DNA of 64,000 nucleotides from Thiolinea disciformis DSM 14473 (GCF_000371925.1 NZ_AQVE01000013.1:35131-99130), one strand, 5' to 3'; counted from the first letter of the stretch, positions 24,893 through 37,625 are shown. Notes: generated by a model not told the origin, from the sequence alone. Numbers and translations: made by a program.

Positions 24893-25726
24893 TTATTTCA
24901 CTGCGCCAAAGGTCAAGCCTTGTACTAACTGCTTTTGGCTGAACCAACCGAACACAATAATCGGGGCAATGGCCATTAATGAAGCAGCGGATAATTTTGC
25001 CCAGAACAAGCCTTCGGGGCTGGAGTAAGAAGCGACTAAGGTGGCTAAAGTACCTGCATTGGCAGAGCCTAAATTGAGTGCCCAGAAGGCCTCATTCCAC
25101 GCTAATACCAAGCACAATAAGCCGGTGGACGCTAATCCGCCCATACCCAGTGGCAATAAGACATAACGGAATTCATCCCATAACCCCGCACCATCCATGC
25201 GTGAGGCTTCCAGAATCTCGTGCGGAATATCTTTGAAGTGGGAGTAGAGCATCCAGACCATGATGGGTAAATTGCTCATGGTGAACACCACAATGAGGGA
25301 AAATTTAGTGTCTAATAAGCCAGCGGTTTTTGCCATGACATAGATTGGCGCTAAGGCACCAACAGCAGGCATCATTTTGGTGGAGAGCATCCACATTAAG
25401 ATGTCTTTAGTACGCTTGGTGGGGCTAAATGCCATGCTATAAGCGGCTGGTGCAGCGATCAGTAGACCTAGGATGGTGGAGACCACACTGGTCACTACCG
25501 AGTTCCAAACATAATGCAGATAGTTGCTGCGTGCTTGTACTTCCACGAAGTTTTCTAAGGTTGGGGTAAACACCCATAGGGAGGGCACTGCGATGGCTTG
25601 ACCTTCCGTTTTGAAAGCGGTGACGGCTAAAAATAATAAGGGAAAGAATAAGAGTAAGGCGACTGACCATGCGGCAATAGTACGAATGATCAGGGTAGTA
25701 GGTTTTGAATTGGGGGAGGATTGCAT
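24893..25726 (-). CDS. smoG: Sugar-alcohol ABC transporter permease (SmoG type)
   Basis: CUT1 inner-membrane permease of 277 residues with six hydrophobic segments. The ATPase-contact EAA loop is visible as EILEASRMDGAGLWDEFRYVLLP near residue 168. It lies four bases after the first permease gene. The MalG-like position and size identify it as the second membrane subunit. Confidence 0.9.
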   Translation of the reverse strand: MQSSPNSKPTTLIIRTIAAWSVALLLFFPLLFLAVTAFKTEGQAIAVPSLWVFTPTLENFVEVQARSNYLHYVWNSVVTSVVSTILGLLIAAPAAYSMAFSPTKRTKDILMWMLSTKMMPAVGALAPIYVMAKTAGLLDTKFSLIVVFTMSNLPIMVWMLYSHFKDIPHEILEASRMDGAGLWDEFRYVLLPLGMGGLASTGLLCLVLAWNEAFWALNLGSANAGTLATLVASYSSPEGLFWAKLSAASLMAIAPIIVFGWFSQKQLVQGLTFGAVK

Positions 25727-25730
25727 AGTC

Positions 25731-26609
25731 TTAGTCCAAGTTTTTACCGATCATACGAATCAAAAATACCGCAACGATATTGGCGAGAACGACCGCTAGT
25801 AATGCGCCCGCAGAGGCAACACCAAAGTCAAAATTGAGTAGGGCTTGCTTGTAGATTAAGAACGCTAAGTTAGTGCTAGCATTACCCGGTCCGCCATTAG
25901 TGGTCGTGACAATTTCCGCAAACACACTTAATAAGAAGATCACTTCGATCATGATCACCACAGAAATCGAGCGTGCCATATGAGGCATATAGAGATACCA
26001 AAGCTTTTGGAAATAGGTCGCCCCATCCATACCCGCAGCCTCAAGTTGTTCGCGATCCATGGATTGCAAAGCGGTCATGAAAATCAAACAAGCAAAGGGT
26101 AACCATTGCCAACTCACCATAATAATGATGGAGAGCAGTGGATAGTCGGTGAGCCAATCAATCGGTTGTAAGCCAAAGAAAGTCCAGACTTGTGCCAGCC
26201 AGCCGTAAACTGGATTCATCATCATGTGTTTCCACATCAATGCATTCACCGTTGGCATCACGAAGAAGGGAGAAATCAACAGAATGCGCACCAATCCTTG
26301 TCCGGGAAAAGGATCATTGATGAGAAGCGCAATGGCTAAGCCAAACACCACGGTAATCACTACTACACTGCCAAGTAATAGGAGGGTATTCCAAATGGAT
26401 GGCCAGAAGTCGGGGTCAGTTAAAAAATAGCTGTAATTCTCTAATCCTACAAAGCCTGCTTGGTCAGGCTGCATGAGGTTGTAGCGCATTACAGAAAAAT
26501 AAATGGTCATCACCAGCGGAACAATCATCCACAGAAACAAGCTCAGCACTGCGGGCGACATTAATAAGCGGGGTAACGACCGAGAACCTGCACGTGTATG
26601 TTCAGCCAT
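25731..26609 (-). CDS. smoF: Sugar-alcohol ABC transporter permease (SmoF type)
   Basis: CUT1 inner-membrane permease of 292 residues from the chosen start MAEHTRAG, which has AGG 8 bases upstream; a frame 15 codons longer exists without a good ribosome site. Its EAA loop is REQLEAAGMDGATYFQKLWYLYMP, and LTPQTGI-type additional N-terminal residues are excluded. TTNGGPGNAS near the end is typical of polyol/sugar permeases of this group. It is separated from the binding-protein gene by 126 bases holding two strong hairpins. Confidence 0.9.
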   Translation of the reverse strand: MAEHTRAGSRSLPRLLMSPAVLSLFLWMIVPLVMTIYFSVMRYNLMQPDQAGFVGLENYSYFLTDPDFWPSIWNTLLLLGSVVVITVVFGLAIALLINDPFPGQGLVRILLISPFFVMPTVNALMWKHMMMNPVYGWLAQVWTFFGLQPIDWLTDYPLLSIIIMVSWQWLPFACLIFMTALQSMDREQLEAAGMDGATYFQKLWYLYMPHMARSISVVIMIEVIFLLSVFAEIVTTTNGGPGNASTNLAFLIYKQALLNFDFGVASAGALLAVVLANIVAVFLIRMIGKNLD

Positions 26610-26646
26610 AACGATACCTGTCTGTGGTGTTAGCGATATAAGAAAG

Positions 26647-26717
26647 ACCGCCACTGGGGAATAACCAGCAGACAGTGGCGGTACAGATTGGGGTAAACCT
26701 AGTGTGTGTTTACCCCA
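26647..26717 (-). promoter_or_regulatory. Tandem hairpins between binding-protein and permease genes
   Basis: Two perfect 10-bp stems: ACCGCCACTG / CAGTGGCGGT (16-base loop) and TGGGGTAAAC / GTTTACCCCA (9-base loop). They lie just after the binding-protein stop codon. As in other importer operons they probably stabilise the upstream mRNA or partly stop transcription, keeping binding protein in excess over permease. No long T tract follows either stem. Confidence 0.6.
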
Positions 26718-26735
26718 CTTGGAGGAACTGACCTG

Positions 26736-28052
26736 TTACTTGTAGTAACCCGCTTTACGCATTTCACGATCCGCTGCTTCTTGGCTCTTTTTCAAAGCCT
26801 CTTCAACACTTTCTTTGCCCGCTAATGCAGAACTCATTTGTTGGCCGACCGTAACACCAATCGCTTGGAACTCCGGAATAGCAGCAAATTGCACACCCGT
26901 ATAAGGCGATTTTTCCAAGGTAGAATCGGTTGGATTGGCACTCTTAATGGCCGCTAACTCAGCATCCGCAAATTTCGCCGCCGCTTTAAAATCAGGATTT
27001 TCATAGGTTGACTGGCGTGTACCAGTAGGCACATTACCCCAGCCCACTTCTTTACCGACCAAATTCACATAGTCTGTTGAGGTTGCCCATTGAATAAACT
27101 TTTGGGCTTCGGCTGCTTTTTTGGAGGACTCCGGAATGGCTAATGACCATGCCCATAACCAGTTCGCACCCTTAGGTGTTTTGGCGGTCGGTGCTTGGGC
27201 AAAAGCCACTTTGTCGGCCACTTTACTTTGCTTAGGATCCGAGATGAAAGAGGCTGCAATGGTGGCATCTACCCACATGCCGCATTTGCCTTCATTGTAG
27301 AGTGCTAGAATTTCATTGAAACTATTGTTAGCAGAGCCGGGTGGGCCATATTTGGTCAGCAAATCAACATAGAAAGTAATGGCATCTTTCCACGCTTGGC
27401 TTTCTAATTGGGGTTTCCACTCCATATTAAACCACTGACCACCATAGGTATTCACCAAGGTGCTCAAAAAAGCCATATTATCGCCCCAGCCCGGTTTACC
27501 ACGTAAGCAAATACCGTATACACCTTTGTCTGGGTTATGAATTTTGGCAGCCACTTGCGCGACATGATCCCACGTTGGATTATTGGGCATTTCCATACCC
27601 GCTTCTTTGACTAAATCAGCGCGATACATCAGCATCGAACTCTCGCCATAGAAAGGTGCTGCATATAACTTGCCATCCGCAGACAGGCCATCGCGAATCG
27701 CCGGTAATAAATCGTCTACCTTATAGCTGTCGTCAAATTTTAATTCTTTCAGCCAGCCCTTTTTGCCCCAAATCGGCGTTTCATACATCCCAATAGTCAT
27801 AATGTCGAATTGGCCGCCTTTCGTGGCAACATCTGTTGTCACGCGTTGGCGTAATACACCTTCTTCAAGGGTAACCCATTTGAGTTTAATGTCTGGATTG
27901 GCTTCTTCGAAATGCTTGCTGAGTTTTTGCATTTCGATCATGTGGCCGTTGTTGACGGTAGCGATGACTAATTCGGTAGCGGCTTGAACAGAAACAGCAC
28001 TGGCTAATAATAAACTTGCAGATAAAGCTAGAAAAATACGATTAGGTTTCAT
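26736..28052 (-). CDS. smoE: Sugar-alcohol ABC transporter substrate-binding protein (SmoE type)
   Basis: Periplasmic receptor of 438 residues, SBP family 1. A signal peptide ends at SVQAA before TELVIATVNNGHM. WDHVAQVAAKI, GYDxx-type aromatic regions and a PTGTRQSTY segment fit sorbitol/mannitol receptors. The ATG with GGAGGAGAA 5 bases before it is chosen over a frame 13 codons longer. It opens the polyol operon; the 237-base gap upstream must contain the main promoter and AraC sites, though I cannot place them with confidence. Confidence 0.9.
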   Translation of the reverse strand: MKPNRIFLALSASLLLASAVSVQAATELVIATVNNGHMIEMQKLSKHFEEANPDIKLKWVTLEEGVLRQRVTTDVATKGGQFDIMTIGMYETPIWGKKGWLKELKFDDSYKVDDLLPAIRDGLSADGKLYAAPFYGESSMLMYRADLVKEAGMEMPNNPTWDHVAQVAAKIHNPDKGVYGICLRGKPGWGDNMAFLSTLVNTYGGQWFNMEWKPQLESQAWKDAITFYVDLLTKYGPPGSANNSFNEILALYNEGKCGMWVDATIAASFISDPKQSKVADKVAFAQAPTAKTPKGANWLWAWSLAIPESSKKAAEAQKFIQWATSTDYVNLVGKEVGWGNVPTGTRQSTYENPDFKAAAKFADAELAAIKSANPTDSTLEKSPYTGVQFAAIPEFQAIGVTVGQQMSSALAGKESVEEALKKSQEAADREMRKAGYYK

Positions 28053-28289
28053 TGAGTTCTCCTCCAAAATTGAACGAATGCCTGCGGTCAATCAATAAGA
28101 CAAGGAGAGGCCTAATACTTTGTTGTTGTAGTTGTCTCTACATCTCCTCATCTCTAACAATAGAGTAGCACTATATTTTTGTAAGGAGTGGTACGGATTC
28201 ATTTAGATACGATACTTATTTGCGTGAATGTCTTAAAAAGTGTGTATTGCGTGCATAAAAAGATTAGGAGTGCCCTATTTCATTCAGCT

Positions 28290-29666
28290 TCAGCACTCAA
28301 TAACATTCACCGCCAAGCCACCACGCGCTGTTTCTTTGTATTTACTTTTCATATCCAATCCGGTTTCACGCATGGTTTTAATCACTTTATCCAAGGAAAC
28401 ATAGTGCGAGCCATCCCCTCGTAGCGCCATGCGTGCAGCATTGATGGCTTTTACCGCACCCATGGCATTGCGTTCAATGCAGGGTACTTGCACTAAACCA
28501 CCAATAGGATCACAGGTGAGTCCTAAATTATGCTCCATGCCAATTTCGGCAGCATTTTCTACCTGTGCCGGTGTACCGCCTAATACTTCGGTTAAAGCAC
28601 CTGCCGCCATGGAGCAAGCAGCACCCACTTCGCCTTGACAACCCACTTCAGCGCCTGAAATGGAAGCATTTTCTTTATAAAGCATGGCAATAGCGCCTGC
28701 AGTAAGCAAGAAACGCACGATGCCATCGTCATTGGAACCTTTAACAAAATTTTTGTAGTAATGTAAAACTGCTGGAATAACACCGGCAGCGCCATTGGTT
28801 GGGGCGGTGACTACACGTCCCCCTGCAGCGTTTTCTTCATTGACGGCTAATGCAAACAGATTTACCCAATCCATCGTGCCCAAAGGCGCATCATGCAAAT
28901 TGTTATCATGTTGGAGTTGACGATAGAGTAGGGCAGCGCGACGTTTAACCTTTAAACCACCGGGTAAAATGCCTTCGGTACGACAGCCACGCGCCACACA
29001 ATCCTGCATGACCTGCCAAATCCATAATAAGCCATTACGCGTTTCTGCCTCAGTGCGCCATACTAGCTCGTTTTGTAACATGAGATGGCTAATAGAAAAG
29101 CCAGTCTGGGCACAGAGACTTAATAATTGATTGCCTGTTTTAAAAGAATAAGGCAGGGGTGTTGTATCCGCGCCAATGGGTTGTGCGGCATCTTGATCGG
29201 GATTTACCACAAAACCACCGCCCACGGAATAATAAGTACTTTGCTTTAACAGCACTTGATGGGTGGAAGTAGCGCTCAGCATTAAAGCATTAGCATGATA
29301 AGGGAGGGTTTTGCGGCGGTTAAAGATGAGTTGTTGTTCGGGGTTGAAATGGATCAGGTATTTGCCATTCAAGCGTAATTGTTGATGTTGGCGAATGGCC
29401 TGTACGCGTTCGGCTATGGTATCGACGGGAATAGTTTCAGGATCAGAACCTTCCAAACCCAGTAATACTGCTTTATCTGTGCCATGCCCTTTTCCGGTAG
29501 CGCCCAGCGAGCCATACAATTCCACTCGAACTTGATCAACTTGATTGATTAAACCTTCTTTTTGTAGTGCTTCAACAAAATAACATGCTGCACGCATGGG
29601 GCCGACGGTATGCGAGCTGGATGGGCCTATACCGATTTTAAAAACATCGAAAACGCTTAATGCCAT
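28290..29666 (-). CDS. sdaA: L-serine ammonia-lyase (iron-sulfur type)
   Basis: Single-chain L-serine dehydratase of 458 residues converting L-serine to pyruvate and ammonia. The N-terminal beta region with [14 protein letters not shown] and the C-terminal catalytic region with [19 protein letters not shown] and [13 protein letters not shown] are intact; the cysteines bind the 4Fe-4S cluster. It belongs to the SdaA/SdaB/TdcG group. GGGAGGAG lies 9 bases before the ATG, and a small hairpin (CGCTTG / CAAGCG) precedes that ribosome site. Transcribed alone. Confidence 0.93.
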   Translation of the reverse strand: MALSVFDVFKIGIGPSSSHTVGPMRAACYFVEALQKEGLINQVDQVRVELYGSLGATGKGHGTDKAVLLGLEGSDPETIPVDTIAERVQAIRQHQQLRLNGKYLIHFNPEQQLIFNRRKTLPYHANALMLSATSTHQVLLKQSTYYSVGGGFVVNPDQDAAQPIGADTTPLPYSFKTGNQLLSLCAQTGFSISHLMLQNELVWRTEAETRNGLLWIWQVMQDCVARGCRTEGILPGGLKVKRRAALLYRQLQHDNNLHDAPLGTMDWVNLFALAVNEENAAGGRVVTAPTNGAAGVIPAVLHYYKNFVKGSNDDGIVRFLLTAGAIAMLYKENASISGAEVGCQGEVGAACSMAAGALTEVLGGTPAQVENAAEIGMEHNLGLTCDPIGGLVQVPCIERNAMGAVKAINAARMALRGDGSHYVSLDKVIKTMRETGLDMKSKYKETARGGLAVNVIEC

Positions 29667-29801
29667 CTGTGGTACTCCTCCCGCTTGTTTTAAGCAAGCG
29701 TAGCAGATTGTGTAACCGCATAATGAGTAAAATTAAGCTTTTTTCAGTATGAGCACTATTTTTAAGCAACCTTTAGCAGGAGCAGTAAGGCGGTTGGCTG
29801 T

Positions 29802-30437
29802 TTAGGCTTTTAAGAGTTGGCGTGCTTCATTTTGCATGGTGCCGCGCGAAAATAATAAGCGCCAACGATTGCCACCGGCTTGGCGCCACAATAAAGCAGC
29901 CCGAATTCCACCTAATAAAAACACACGAATTTTGGCGGCATTATCGGTATTAGCGAGATGCTGCTGATCGCCTTTTATAATAATACGCGGGCCAAGTTTG
30001 CTAATGGTTTGGGTATAAAGCTCAGCCAAGCGTGCAATCATATTGGGATGATCAAGACTAAAAAATTCCAACTGCTGTTGCGCCATTTCAATACCTTGCA
30101 ATAAGGCACGAAACATAGCAGGGTCTTGTTGTAGTTTTTTCTCTAAGTATAAAATATTGACAGCATAGCGAGTGGTATCCATATTTTTCGGTTTGCCATC
30201 CGGCATCAAAGTACCTGTACCAAGTTGATGCAATAAAATACCTAAGCCGGTTTTTAGGTCGGTCACACTGCCATATAAATCTTCAATAGTATCAGCATGT
30301 TCAGTGAGCAAACTATGCATACAGCTTTTCATTAATGCCGCATCAGATTGCCCACGGCTAGCGATTTGATTGACACCTTCAATGCATTGAAATAACGCGG
30401 CTAAAGCAAGGGTTCGGTTTCGCGTATTCGCTTCCAT
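29802..30437 (-). CDS. hflD: High-frequency lysogenization protein HflD homologue
   Basis: Helical peripheral membrane protein of 211 residues. LALAALFQCIEGVNQIASRGQ at the N-terminus and GGIRAALLWRQAGGNRWRLLFSR near the C-terminus are the conserved ends of HflD (YcfC). It follows mnmA by 31 bases, the usual gammaproteobacterial arrangement. In E. coli it affects lambda CII stability; the general cellular role is unclear. Confidence 0.9.
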   Translation of the reverse strand: MEANTRNRTLALAALFQCIEGVNQIASRGQSDAALMKSCMHSLLTEHADTIEDLYGSVTDLKTGLGILLHQLGTGTLMPDGKPKNMDTTRYAVNILYLEKKLQQDPAMFRALLQGIEMAQQQLEFFSLDHPNMIARLAELYTQTISKLGPRIIIKGDQQHLANTDNAAKIRVFLLGGIRAALLWRQAGGNRWRLLFSRGTMQNEARQLLKA

Positions 30438-30468
30438 AATCCATCCAAATAAAAAAACTGACTTCTAA

Positions 30469-32015
<1,547 letters not shown>

Positions 32016-32163
32016 AGTAATGCGCCTTGCAGTAATAAAATGAATATTTTAGCGCTTCATCGCAGTTCATCACAGTGAAATGCTGCACCTTTATCTTGAG
32101 AGTGTTTATAATCGCCAACTTACGCGCTCGGGAGAAGCGAATTTCTAATACGGAGTTATAACA

Positions 32164-33420
32164 ATGTATCAACACATCAAAGTGCCTAGCAAGGGCGAAA
32201 AAATTACCACCAAGGCCGATTTTTCACTAAACGTTCCGGATCAACCTATTATTCCTTTCATCGAAGGCGATGGCATCGGCGCGGATATTACGCCGGTTAT
32301 GATCAAGGTTATTGATACGGCCGTGGCTAAAGCGTATGGCGGCAAGCGTCAAATCCAGTGGATGGAAATCTATGCGGGCGAAAAAGCCAATACCGTGTAT
32401 GGTGAAGACGTCTGGTTGCCCGACGAAACCGTAAAAGCAGTGAAAGAATTTGTGGTATCGATCAAAGGCCCATTAACCACACCCGTTGGTGGTGGTATTC
32501 GTTCTCTGAATGTGAAATTACGCCAAGATTTAGACTTATACGTCTGTTTGCGTCCCGTGCGTTATTACACTGGCACACCTAGCCCTGTGCGCCATCCTGA
32601 AAAAACCAATATGGTGATTTTCCGTGAAAACTCGGAAGACATTTATGCGGGGATTGAATGGGCTGCTGGCTCACCGGAAGCGAAAAAAGTCATTGATTTC
32701 TTATTGAGTGAAATGAAAGTCACCAAAATTCGTTTCCCAGAAACTTCCGGCATTGGTATTAAGCCAGTTTCCTCTGAAGGTACCAAGCGCTTAGTACGTA
32801 AAGCGATTCAGTACACGATTGATAATGATTTGCCATCGATGACGATTGTGCATAAAGGCAATATTATGAAGTTCACCGAAGGTGGCTTTAAAAACTGGGG
32901 TTATGAGGTTGCAAAAGAAGAGTTTGGCGCTAAAGAAATTAAAGGTGGCCCTTGGTGCTCTTTTAAAAACCCAAATACGGGTCGTGAAATTATTGTCAAA
33001 GACGTCATCGCAGATAATTTCTTACAGCAAATTTTATTGCGTCCTGAGGATTATTCGGTCGTTGCGACCTTAAACCTGAATGGTGATTATGTTTCTGATG
33101 CCCTAGCCGCACAAGTTGGCGGTATTGGTATTGCACCTGGTGCAAATATGTCTGACACCATTGCGATGTTTGAAGCGACTCATGGTACAGCACCTACTTT
33201 TGCCAATATGGATAAAGTGAACCCTAGCTCCATTATCTTGTCTGCTGAAATGATGTTGCGTCATATGGGTTGGGTGGAAGCGGCCGACTTAGTAGTGAAA
33301 GGTGTTGAAGGGGCGATTGCTTCAGGTCGGGTTACGTTTGATTTTGCTAATTTAATAGAGACGGCTGAGGAGATTAGTTGTTCAGCGTTCGGTGATAATA
33401 TTATCGAGCATATGGCTTAA
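32164..33420 (+). CDS. icd: Isocitrate dehydrogenase (NADP+)
   Basis: TCA-cycle enzyme of 418 residues. The substrate loop [26 protein letters not shown] contains S114, the position phosphorylated by AceK in enteric bacteria (quoted region about 109-135). NADP-type residues ATHGTAPTF-...-K and [14 protein letters not shown] are present. It is monocistronic and ends in a very stable hairpin. Prokaryotic homodimeric type I enzyme. Confidence 0.95.
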   Translation: MYQHIKVPSKGEKITTKADFSLNVPDQPIIPFIEGDGIGADITPVMIKVIDTAVAKAYGGKRQIQWMEIYAGEKANTVYGEDVWLPDETVKAVKEFVVSIKGPLTTPVGGGIRSLNVKLRQDLDLYVCLRPVRYYTGTPSPVRHPEKTNMVIFRENSEDIYAGIEWAAGSPEAKKVIDFLLSEMKVTKIRFPETSGIGIKPVSSEGTKRLVRKAIQYTIDNDLPSMTIVHKGNIMKFTEGGFKNWGYEVAKEEFGAKEIKGGPWCSFKNPNTGREIIVKDVIADNFLQQILLRPEDYSVVATLNLNGDYVSDALAAQVGGIGIAPGANMSDTIAMFEATHGTAPTFANMDKVNPSSIILSAEMMLRHMGWVEAADLVVKGVEGAIASGRVTFDFANLIETAEEISCSAFGDNIIEHMA

Positions 33421-33442
33421 CTACCCCTCTAATAAGTCCTTA

Positions 33443-33476
33443 TTTCCCTATGGTTTTTGCTAAAATCATAGGGAAA
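33443..33476 (+). terminator. Terminator hairpin after icd
   Basis: Long stem TTTCCCTATGGTTTT / AAAATCATAGGGAAA (15 pairs with one G:T) closed by TGCT. It follows the icd stop by 23 bases. The 3' side is AACCAGCCTC, so termination depends on stem strength. Confidence 0.65.
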
Positions 33477-33589
33477 ACCAGCCTCTTTATTTTTTCGTTA
33501 CTATCCCCATATACACAACATCCTCAAAATGAGCGAGAGATAGTGACAGGGCAAATTGTTTGAGTTAACTATTCGTCCTAGAGTGAACT

Positions 33590-33943
33590 ATGATTGATTT
33601 CAAGGCAGTTTTAATGGCAGGCAAAGAGAAGCAAGGCTCCCCTGGGCAAGAATCTGGTGTAGCGGTAGAGGAAGCCCGTCCGGAGGTGAAGGAACCTGCG
33701 CGTTTTAAAGTTATACTTTTAAACGATGATTTCACCCCAATGGAGTTTGTGATTGATGTTCTGCAGGAGTTTTTCCGCATGGATCACGAAAATGCTACAA
33801 GGGTGATGTTGCATGTCCATACTAAGGGACGAGGTGTTTGTGGCGTCTTTACGCGTGATGTAGCTGAAACTAAAGTAGCTCAAGTCAATCGTTATGCTCG
33901 TGAACACCAACATCCGCTGCTTTGCACGATGGAAGAGGCATAG
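33590..33943 (+). CDS. clpS: ATP-dependent Clp protease adaptor ClpS
   Basis: N-end-rule adaptor of 117 residues. [20 protein letters not shown], the [15 protein letters not shown] segment and the final [10 protein letters not shown] are the classic ClpS core that binds N-degrons and the ClpA N-domain. The N-terminal 35 residues are disordered and longer than in E. coli; a second ATG eight codons in is also possible. It precedes clpA by 12 bases, as usual. Confidence 0.93.
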   Translation: MIDFKAVLMAGKEKQGSPGQESGVAVEEARPEVKEPARFKVILLNDDFTPMEFVIDVLQEFFRMDHENATRVMLHVHTKGRGVCGVFTRDVAETKVAQVNRYAREHQHPLLCTMEEA

Positions 33944-33955
33944 GTAGGTAAAATT

Positions 33956-36235
33956 ATGTTAAGTACTGAAGTTGAATACGCTATTAATAGAATGTTCCGC
34001 GATGCACGCGAAAAGCGGCATGAGTTTGTGACCGTGGAGCATTTATTATTAGCGATGCTGGATAACCCCAGCGCTGCCGATGCTTTACGTGCCTGTAATG
34101 TGGATATTCCGGGCTTGCGCAGCGATTTGGAGACCTTTGTCGAGGAGAATACGCCTCAAGTTAAAGTGACCGATGAGGAACGTGATGTACAACCTACGCT
34201 AGGGTTTCAACGCGTGATTCATCGCGCCGTTTACAGCGCTCAGTCCTCACGTCGTGGTGAAGTGACTGGTGACGCTATTTTGGTAGCTATTTTTGGCGAG
34301 CCTGATTCGCACGCTGTGTATTTTCTTGCACAGCGTAATGTTGCACGTTTGGATATTGTAAATTATATCGCGCATGGTGTGCGTAAAGAAGATACACCGA
34401 GTGATGAGCCGCGCGCGGATAATTCGCACTCCAATAATAGCAGTGAGTCGCAGGAAAGTGAGGTCAGTGAAGCGAAAACGGCTTTAGAGCAATTTGCTTC
34501 CAACTTGAATGACATGGCGCGCCAAGGCCGGATTGATCCTTTGATTGGTCGTGATGCAGAAATTGAACGCACGGTTCAGGTGTTATGCCGTCGCCGCAAA
34601 AATAACCCCTTATTAGTGGGTGAGGCCGGTGTAGGTAAAACGGCTATTGCTGAAGGTTTAGCCAAGCGTATTGTGGATGGAGAAGTGCCAGAAATTTTGG
34701 CCGATGCGGTGATTTATTCGCTCGATATGGGTTCATTATTGGCGGGTACAAAATACCGTGGTGATTTTGAGAAGCGCTTAAAAGCGGTGATTACGCAGGT
34801 TAAGCAAGAGCCACATGCTGTGCTGTTTATCGATGAAATTCATACCATCATTGGTGCTGGAGCGACTTCTGGTGGCACGATGGATGCGTCGAATTTAATT
34901 AAGCCGGTGTTATCTTCCGGTGAGTTGAAGTGTATTGGCTCTACGACTTTCCAAGAATATCACTCAGTCTTTGAGAAAGATCGGGCTTTGGCACGGCGCT
35001 TCCAAAAAATTGATGTGCATGAGCCGAGTGTGGATGAAACCTTCGAGATTTTGAAAGGTTTGAAAAACCGTTTCGAAGAACATCATCAGGTGAAATATAC
35101 CAATCCAGCCTTAAAAGCGGCGGCAGAATTGGCAGCGCGTTATATCAATGATCGTCATTTGCCAGATAAGGCGATTGATGTGATTGATGAGGCGGGTGCA
35201 AATCGTCGTATGAAGCCGTCGGCTACCCGTAAGAAAACCATTTCAGTGACGGATATTGAGGAAATTGTTGCTAAGATTGCACGTATTCCGCCCAAAACCA
35301 TTTCTAGCTCGGATATGGATATTTTGCGTACCCTCGAGCGTGATCTAAAAATGGTTATTTTTGGTCAGGATAAAGCCATTGAGCAATTGACTTCTGCGAT
35401 TAAAATGGCGCGTTCTGGTTTGCGTGATGATACGCGTCCGATTGGTTCATTCTTATTTACTGGCCCAACGGGTGTTGGTAAAACCGAAGTGACCAAGCAA
35501 TTGGCGCAGCGTATGGGCATTGAGCTATTGCGCTTTGATATGTCGGAATACATGGAGCGTCATACGGTTTCGCGCCTGATTGGTGCGCCGCCGGGCTATG
35601 TGGGTTTTGATGAAGGCGGTTTGCTGACTGATGCGGTGAATAAGCATCCACACTCAGTTGTATTATTGGATGAAATCGAAAAAGCGCATCCGGATGTGTT
35701 CAACTTGCTATTGCAGGTTATGGATCATGGCACCTTGACCGATTCAAATGGACGCAAAATTGATTTCCGTAACGTGATTTTGATTATGACCAGTAATGCG
35801 GGCGCGGAAAATATTAGCCGTAAATCCTTAGGTTTTACCCATCAAGATCATACCAGCGATTCTATGGAAGCGGTAAAACGCACGTTTAGTCCCGAATTCC
35901 GTAATCGCTTGGATGGCGTGGTGCAGTTTGGTGCTTTAACACCTGAAGTGATTGCTTCGGTAGTAGACAAGTTCATTATCAAGTTAGAAGCACAATTAGA
36001 AGCCAAAAAGGTCACTCTACGTATTGATGAAAAAGCACGCGCATGGTTAGCTGATAAAGGTTATGACCGCTTAATGGGTGCACGCCCGATGGAGCGAGTG
36101 ATTCAGGAAAAAATCAAGCGCCCATTAGCGGATGCCTTGTTATTTGGTGAATTAGCTCATGGCGGTCGTGTGGATGTAACAGCAGATGAGGGCGAGTTGG
36201 TCTTGCGCTACGAAGGTGTTGCAGTAGAAGCCTGA
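33956..36235 (+). CDS. clpA: ATP-dependent Clp protease ATP-binding subunit ClpA
   Basis: Hexameric AAA+ unfoldase of 759 residues. An N-terminal Clp_N repeat domain is followed by a linker rich in Ser/Asn/Glu, then two AAA modules with Walker A GEAGVGKT at 222-229 and GPTGVGKT at 503-510. [18 protein letters not shown] is the second Walker B. It feeds substrates to ClpP (gene not in this window) and takes N-degron cargo from ClpS. Ends in a convergent terminator with infA. Confidence 0.95.
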   Translation: MLSTEVEYAINRMFRDAREKRHEFVTVEHLLLAMLDNPSAADALRACNVDIPGLRSDLETFVEENTPQVKVTDEERDVQPTLGFQRVIHRAVYSAQSSRRGEVTGDAILVAIFGEPDSHAVYFLAQRNVARLDIVNYIAHGVRKEDTPSDEPRADNSHSNNSSESQESEVSEAKTALEQFASNLNDMARQGRIDPLIGRDAEIERTVQVLCRRRKNNPLLVGEAGVGKTAIAEGLAKRIVDGEVPEILADAVIYSLDMGSLLAGTKYRGDFEKRLKAVITQVKQEPHAVLFIDEIHTIIGAGATSGGTMDASNLIKPVLSSGELKCIGSTTFQEYHSVFEKDRALARRFQKIDVHEPSVDETFEILKGLKNRFEEHHQVKYTNPALKAAAELAARYINDRHLPDKAIDVIDEAGANRRMKPSATRKKTISVTDIEEIVAKIARIPPKTISSSDMDILRTLERDLKMVIFGQDKAIEQLTSAIKMARSGLRDDTRPIGSFLFTGPTGVGKTEVTKQLAQRMGIELLRFDMSEYMERHTVSRLIGAPPGYVGFDEGGLLTDAVNKHPHSVVLLDEIEKAHPDVFNLLLQVMDHGTLTDSNGRKIDFRNVILIMTSNAGAENISRKSLGFTHQDHTSDSMEAVKRTFSPEFRNRLDGVVQFGALTPEVIASVVDKFIIKLEAQLEAKKVTLRIDEKARAWLADKGYDRLMGARPMERVIQEKIKRPLADALLFGELAHGGRVDVTADEGELVLRYEGVAVEA

Positions 36236-36249
36236 GATTATCATTAGGG

Positions 36250-36271
36250 CTAGGGAAGCTAGCTTCCCTAG
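36250..36271. terminator. Bidirectional terminator between clpA and infA
   Basis: Perfect 22-base palindrome CTAGGGAAGCT / AGCTTCCCTAG between the two convergent genes, with AGTTTACTT on the plus-strand side and an A-rich surround. It probably stops both transcripts. Confidence 0.7.
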
Positions 36272-36272
36272 T

Positions 36273-36491
36273 TTACTTACTACGATAACTAATCCGGCCT
36301 TTAGTAAGATCGTAAGGAGTTAACTGCACAGTGACACGGTCGCCGGTCAAAATACGAATATAGTTTTTACGCATACGGCCAGAAATATGAGCCATCACCA
36401 CATGATCATTATCTAATTTCACGCGAAACGTTGTGTTGGGCAATGTATCTACCACAGTGCCTTCCATTTCAATATAATCTTCTCGAGCCAT
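36273..36491 (-). CDS. infA: Translation initiation factor IF-1
   Basis: Seventy-two residues forming a single S1-like OB fold: [39 protein letters not shown] and the end [16 protein letters not shown] are all standard. It binds the ribosomal A site with IF-2 and IF-3. Its position next to clpA is the usual gammaproteobacterial one. Transcribed divergently from the fab cluster. Confidence 0.96.
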   Translation of the reverse strand: MAREDYIEMEGTVVDTLPNTTFRVKLDNDHVVMAHISGRMRKNYIRILTGDRVTVQLTPYDLTKGRISYRSK

Positions 36492-36686
36492 AATTTTCCT
36501 TGACTAATTTAAATTTGATAAGTTTAGCATAAACTAACCCGCGCGTATTATCCCCGCATTAAAGCAGATGACAAGCTCTTTTTTACCACTGGGCGTGATT
36601 TGCCCGTTAAATTCTATTAGCATAACGGCATTTCTTTCTTTAGCAGAATATTTGCTCAAGCCAACTTTTCAGGAGTCATGTTACTA

Positions 36687-37625
36687 ATGTCAATCGCAGG
36701 GCTTTTCCCCGGCCAAGGGTCGCAGTCACAAGGGATGCTGACGGATTTAGCGAGTGCTTTTCCGATTGTGAACGAAACATTTGCCCAAGCTAGCCAAGTA
36801 TTGGGACGTGATTTATGGCAAATCGTGCAACACGGGCCAGAAACAGCCTTGAATAGTACCGAAAATACCCAACCTTTAATGTTGACGGCTGGTGTAGCAA
36901 CATGGCGCGTTTGGCAGCAGCAAGGTGGTTGTGTGCCGGTGGTAATGGCAGGGCATAGTTTGGGCGAATATTCGGCTTTGGTAGCCGCTGGTGCATTAGA
37001 TTTTGCCGAGGCAGTAAGTGTAGTGGCTGAGCGTGCACGCTTGATGCAAAGTGCGGTTCCCGAAGGTCTAGGAGCCATGGCTGCCGTATTAGGCATGGAT
37101 GATGCTGAAGTAATGGCAGCTTGTGCAGACGCAGCTCAGAGTGAGGTGGTTGAGGCGGTGAATTTCAATTCCCCCGGTCAGTTGGTGATTGCGGGGCATA
37201 GTACAGCGATCGACCGTGCGATTGAGGCTTTAAAAGCACGCGGTGGTAAGAAAATCGTCAAATTATCGGTGAGTGTGCCGTCGCATTGTGCCTTGATGCA
37301 ACCAGCCGCCACTTTATTAGCTAAGCGTTTGGCTGAAGTGAAACTGAAACTAAGCACTTTGCCAGTATTTCATAATGTCGATGCCAAACCCCGTACAACA
37401 GCGGTTGACATAGCGCAGGCTTTAACTGAGCAATTGTATCGGCCAGTGCGCTGGACGGATACGGTAAAAGCGCTGCAACAGCAGTTTGCTATTAAAGCGG
37501 CGGTGGAATTTGGCCCTGGTAAAGTCTTAACAGGTTTGAATAAGCGTATTGATAAGCAAATTGAAGCAGTAGCGGTTTATGATCAGGCGAGTTTAGAGGC
37601 GGCATTAAAAGTGTGTGGGGCTTAA
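36687..37625 (+). CDS. fabD: Malonyl-CoA:ACP transacylase FabD
   Basis: Transfers malonyl from CoA to ACP for fatty-acid chain extension. LFPGQGSQ opens the protein, the nucleophile is S91 in GHSLGE, and VSVPSHCALM contains the catalytic His; 312 residues is normal. Two ATGs are possible: the first is only 2 bases after AGGAG, the second 11 bases after; I chose the second (MSIAGLF). It is the first gene of the fab cluster; plsX, fabH and rpmF, often found before it, are absent. Confidence 0.93.
   Translation: MSIAGLFPGQGSQSQGMLTDLASAFPIVNETFAQASQVLGRDLWQIVQHGPETALNSTENTQPLMLTAGVATWRVWQQQGGCVPVVMAGHSLGEYSALVAAGALDFAEAVSVVAERARLMQSAVPEGLGAMAAVLGMDDAEVMAACADAAQSEVVEAVNFNSPGQLVIAGHSTAIDRAIEALKARGGKKIVKLSVSVPSHCALMQPAATLLAKRLAEVKLKLSTLPVFHNVDAKPRTTAVDIAQALTEQLYRPVRWTDTVKALQQQFAIKAAVEFGPGKVLTGLNKRIDKQIEAVAVYDQASLEAALKVCGA

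Noticed and set aside
28053..28289. Promoter and AraC operator before the polyol operon
   Set aside because: A promoter must be here, but the best -35/-10 and repeat matches were too weak to place.
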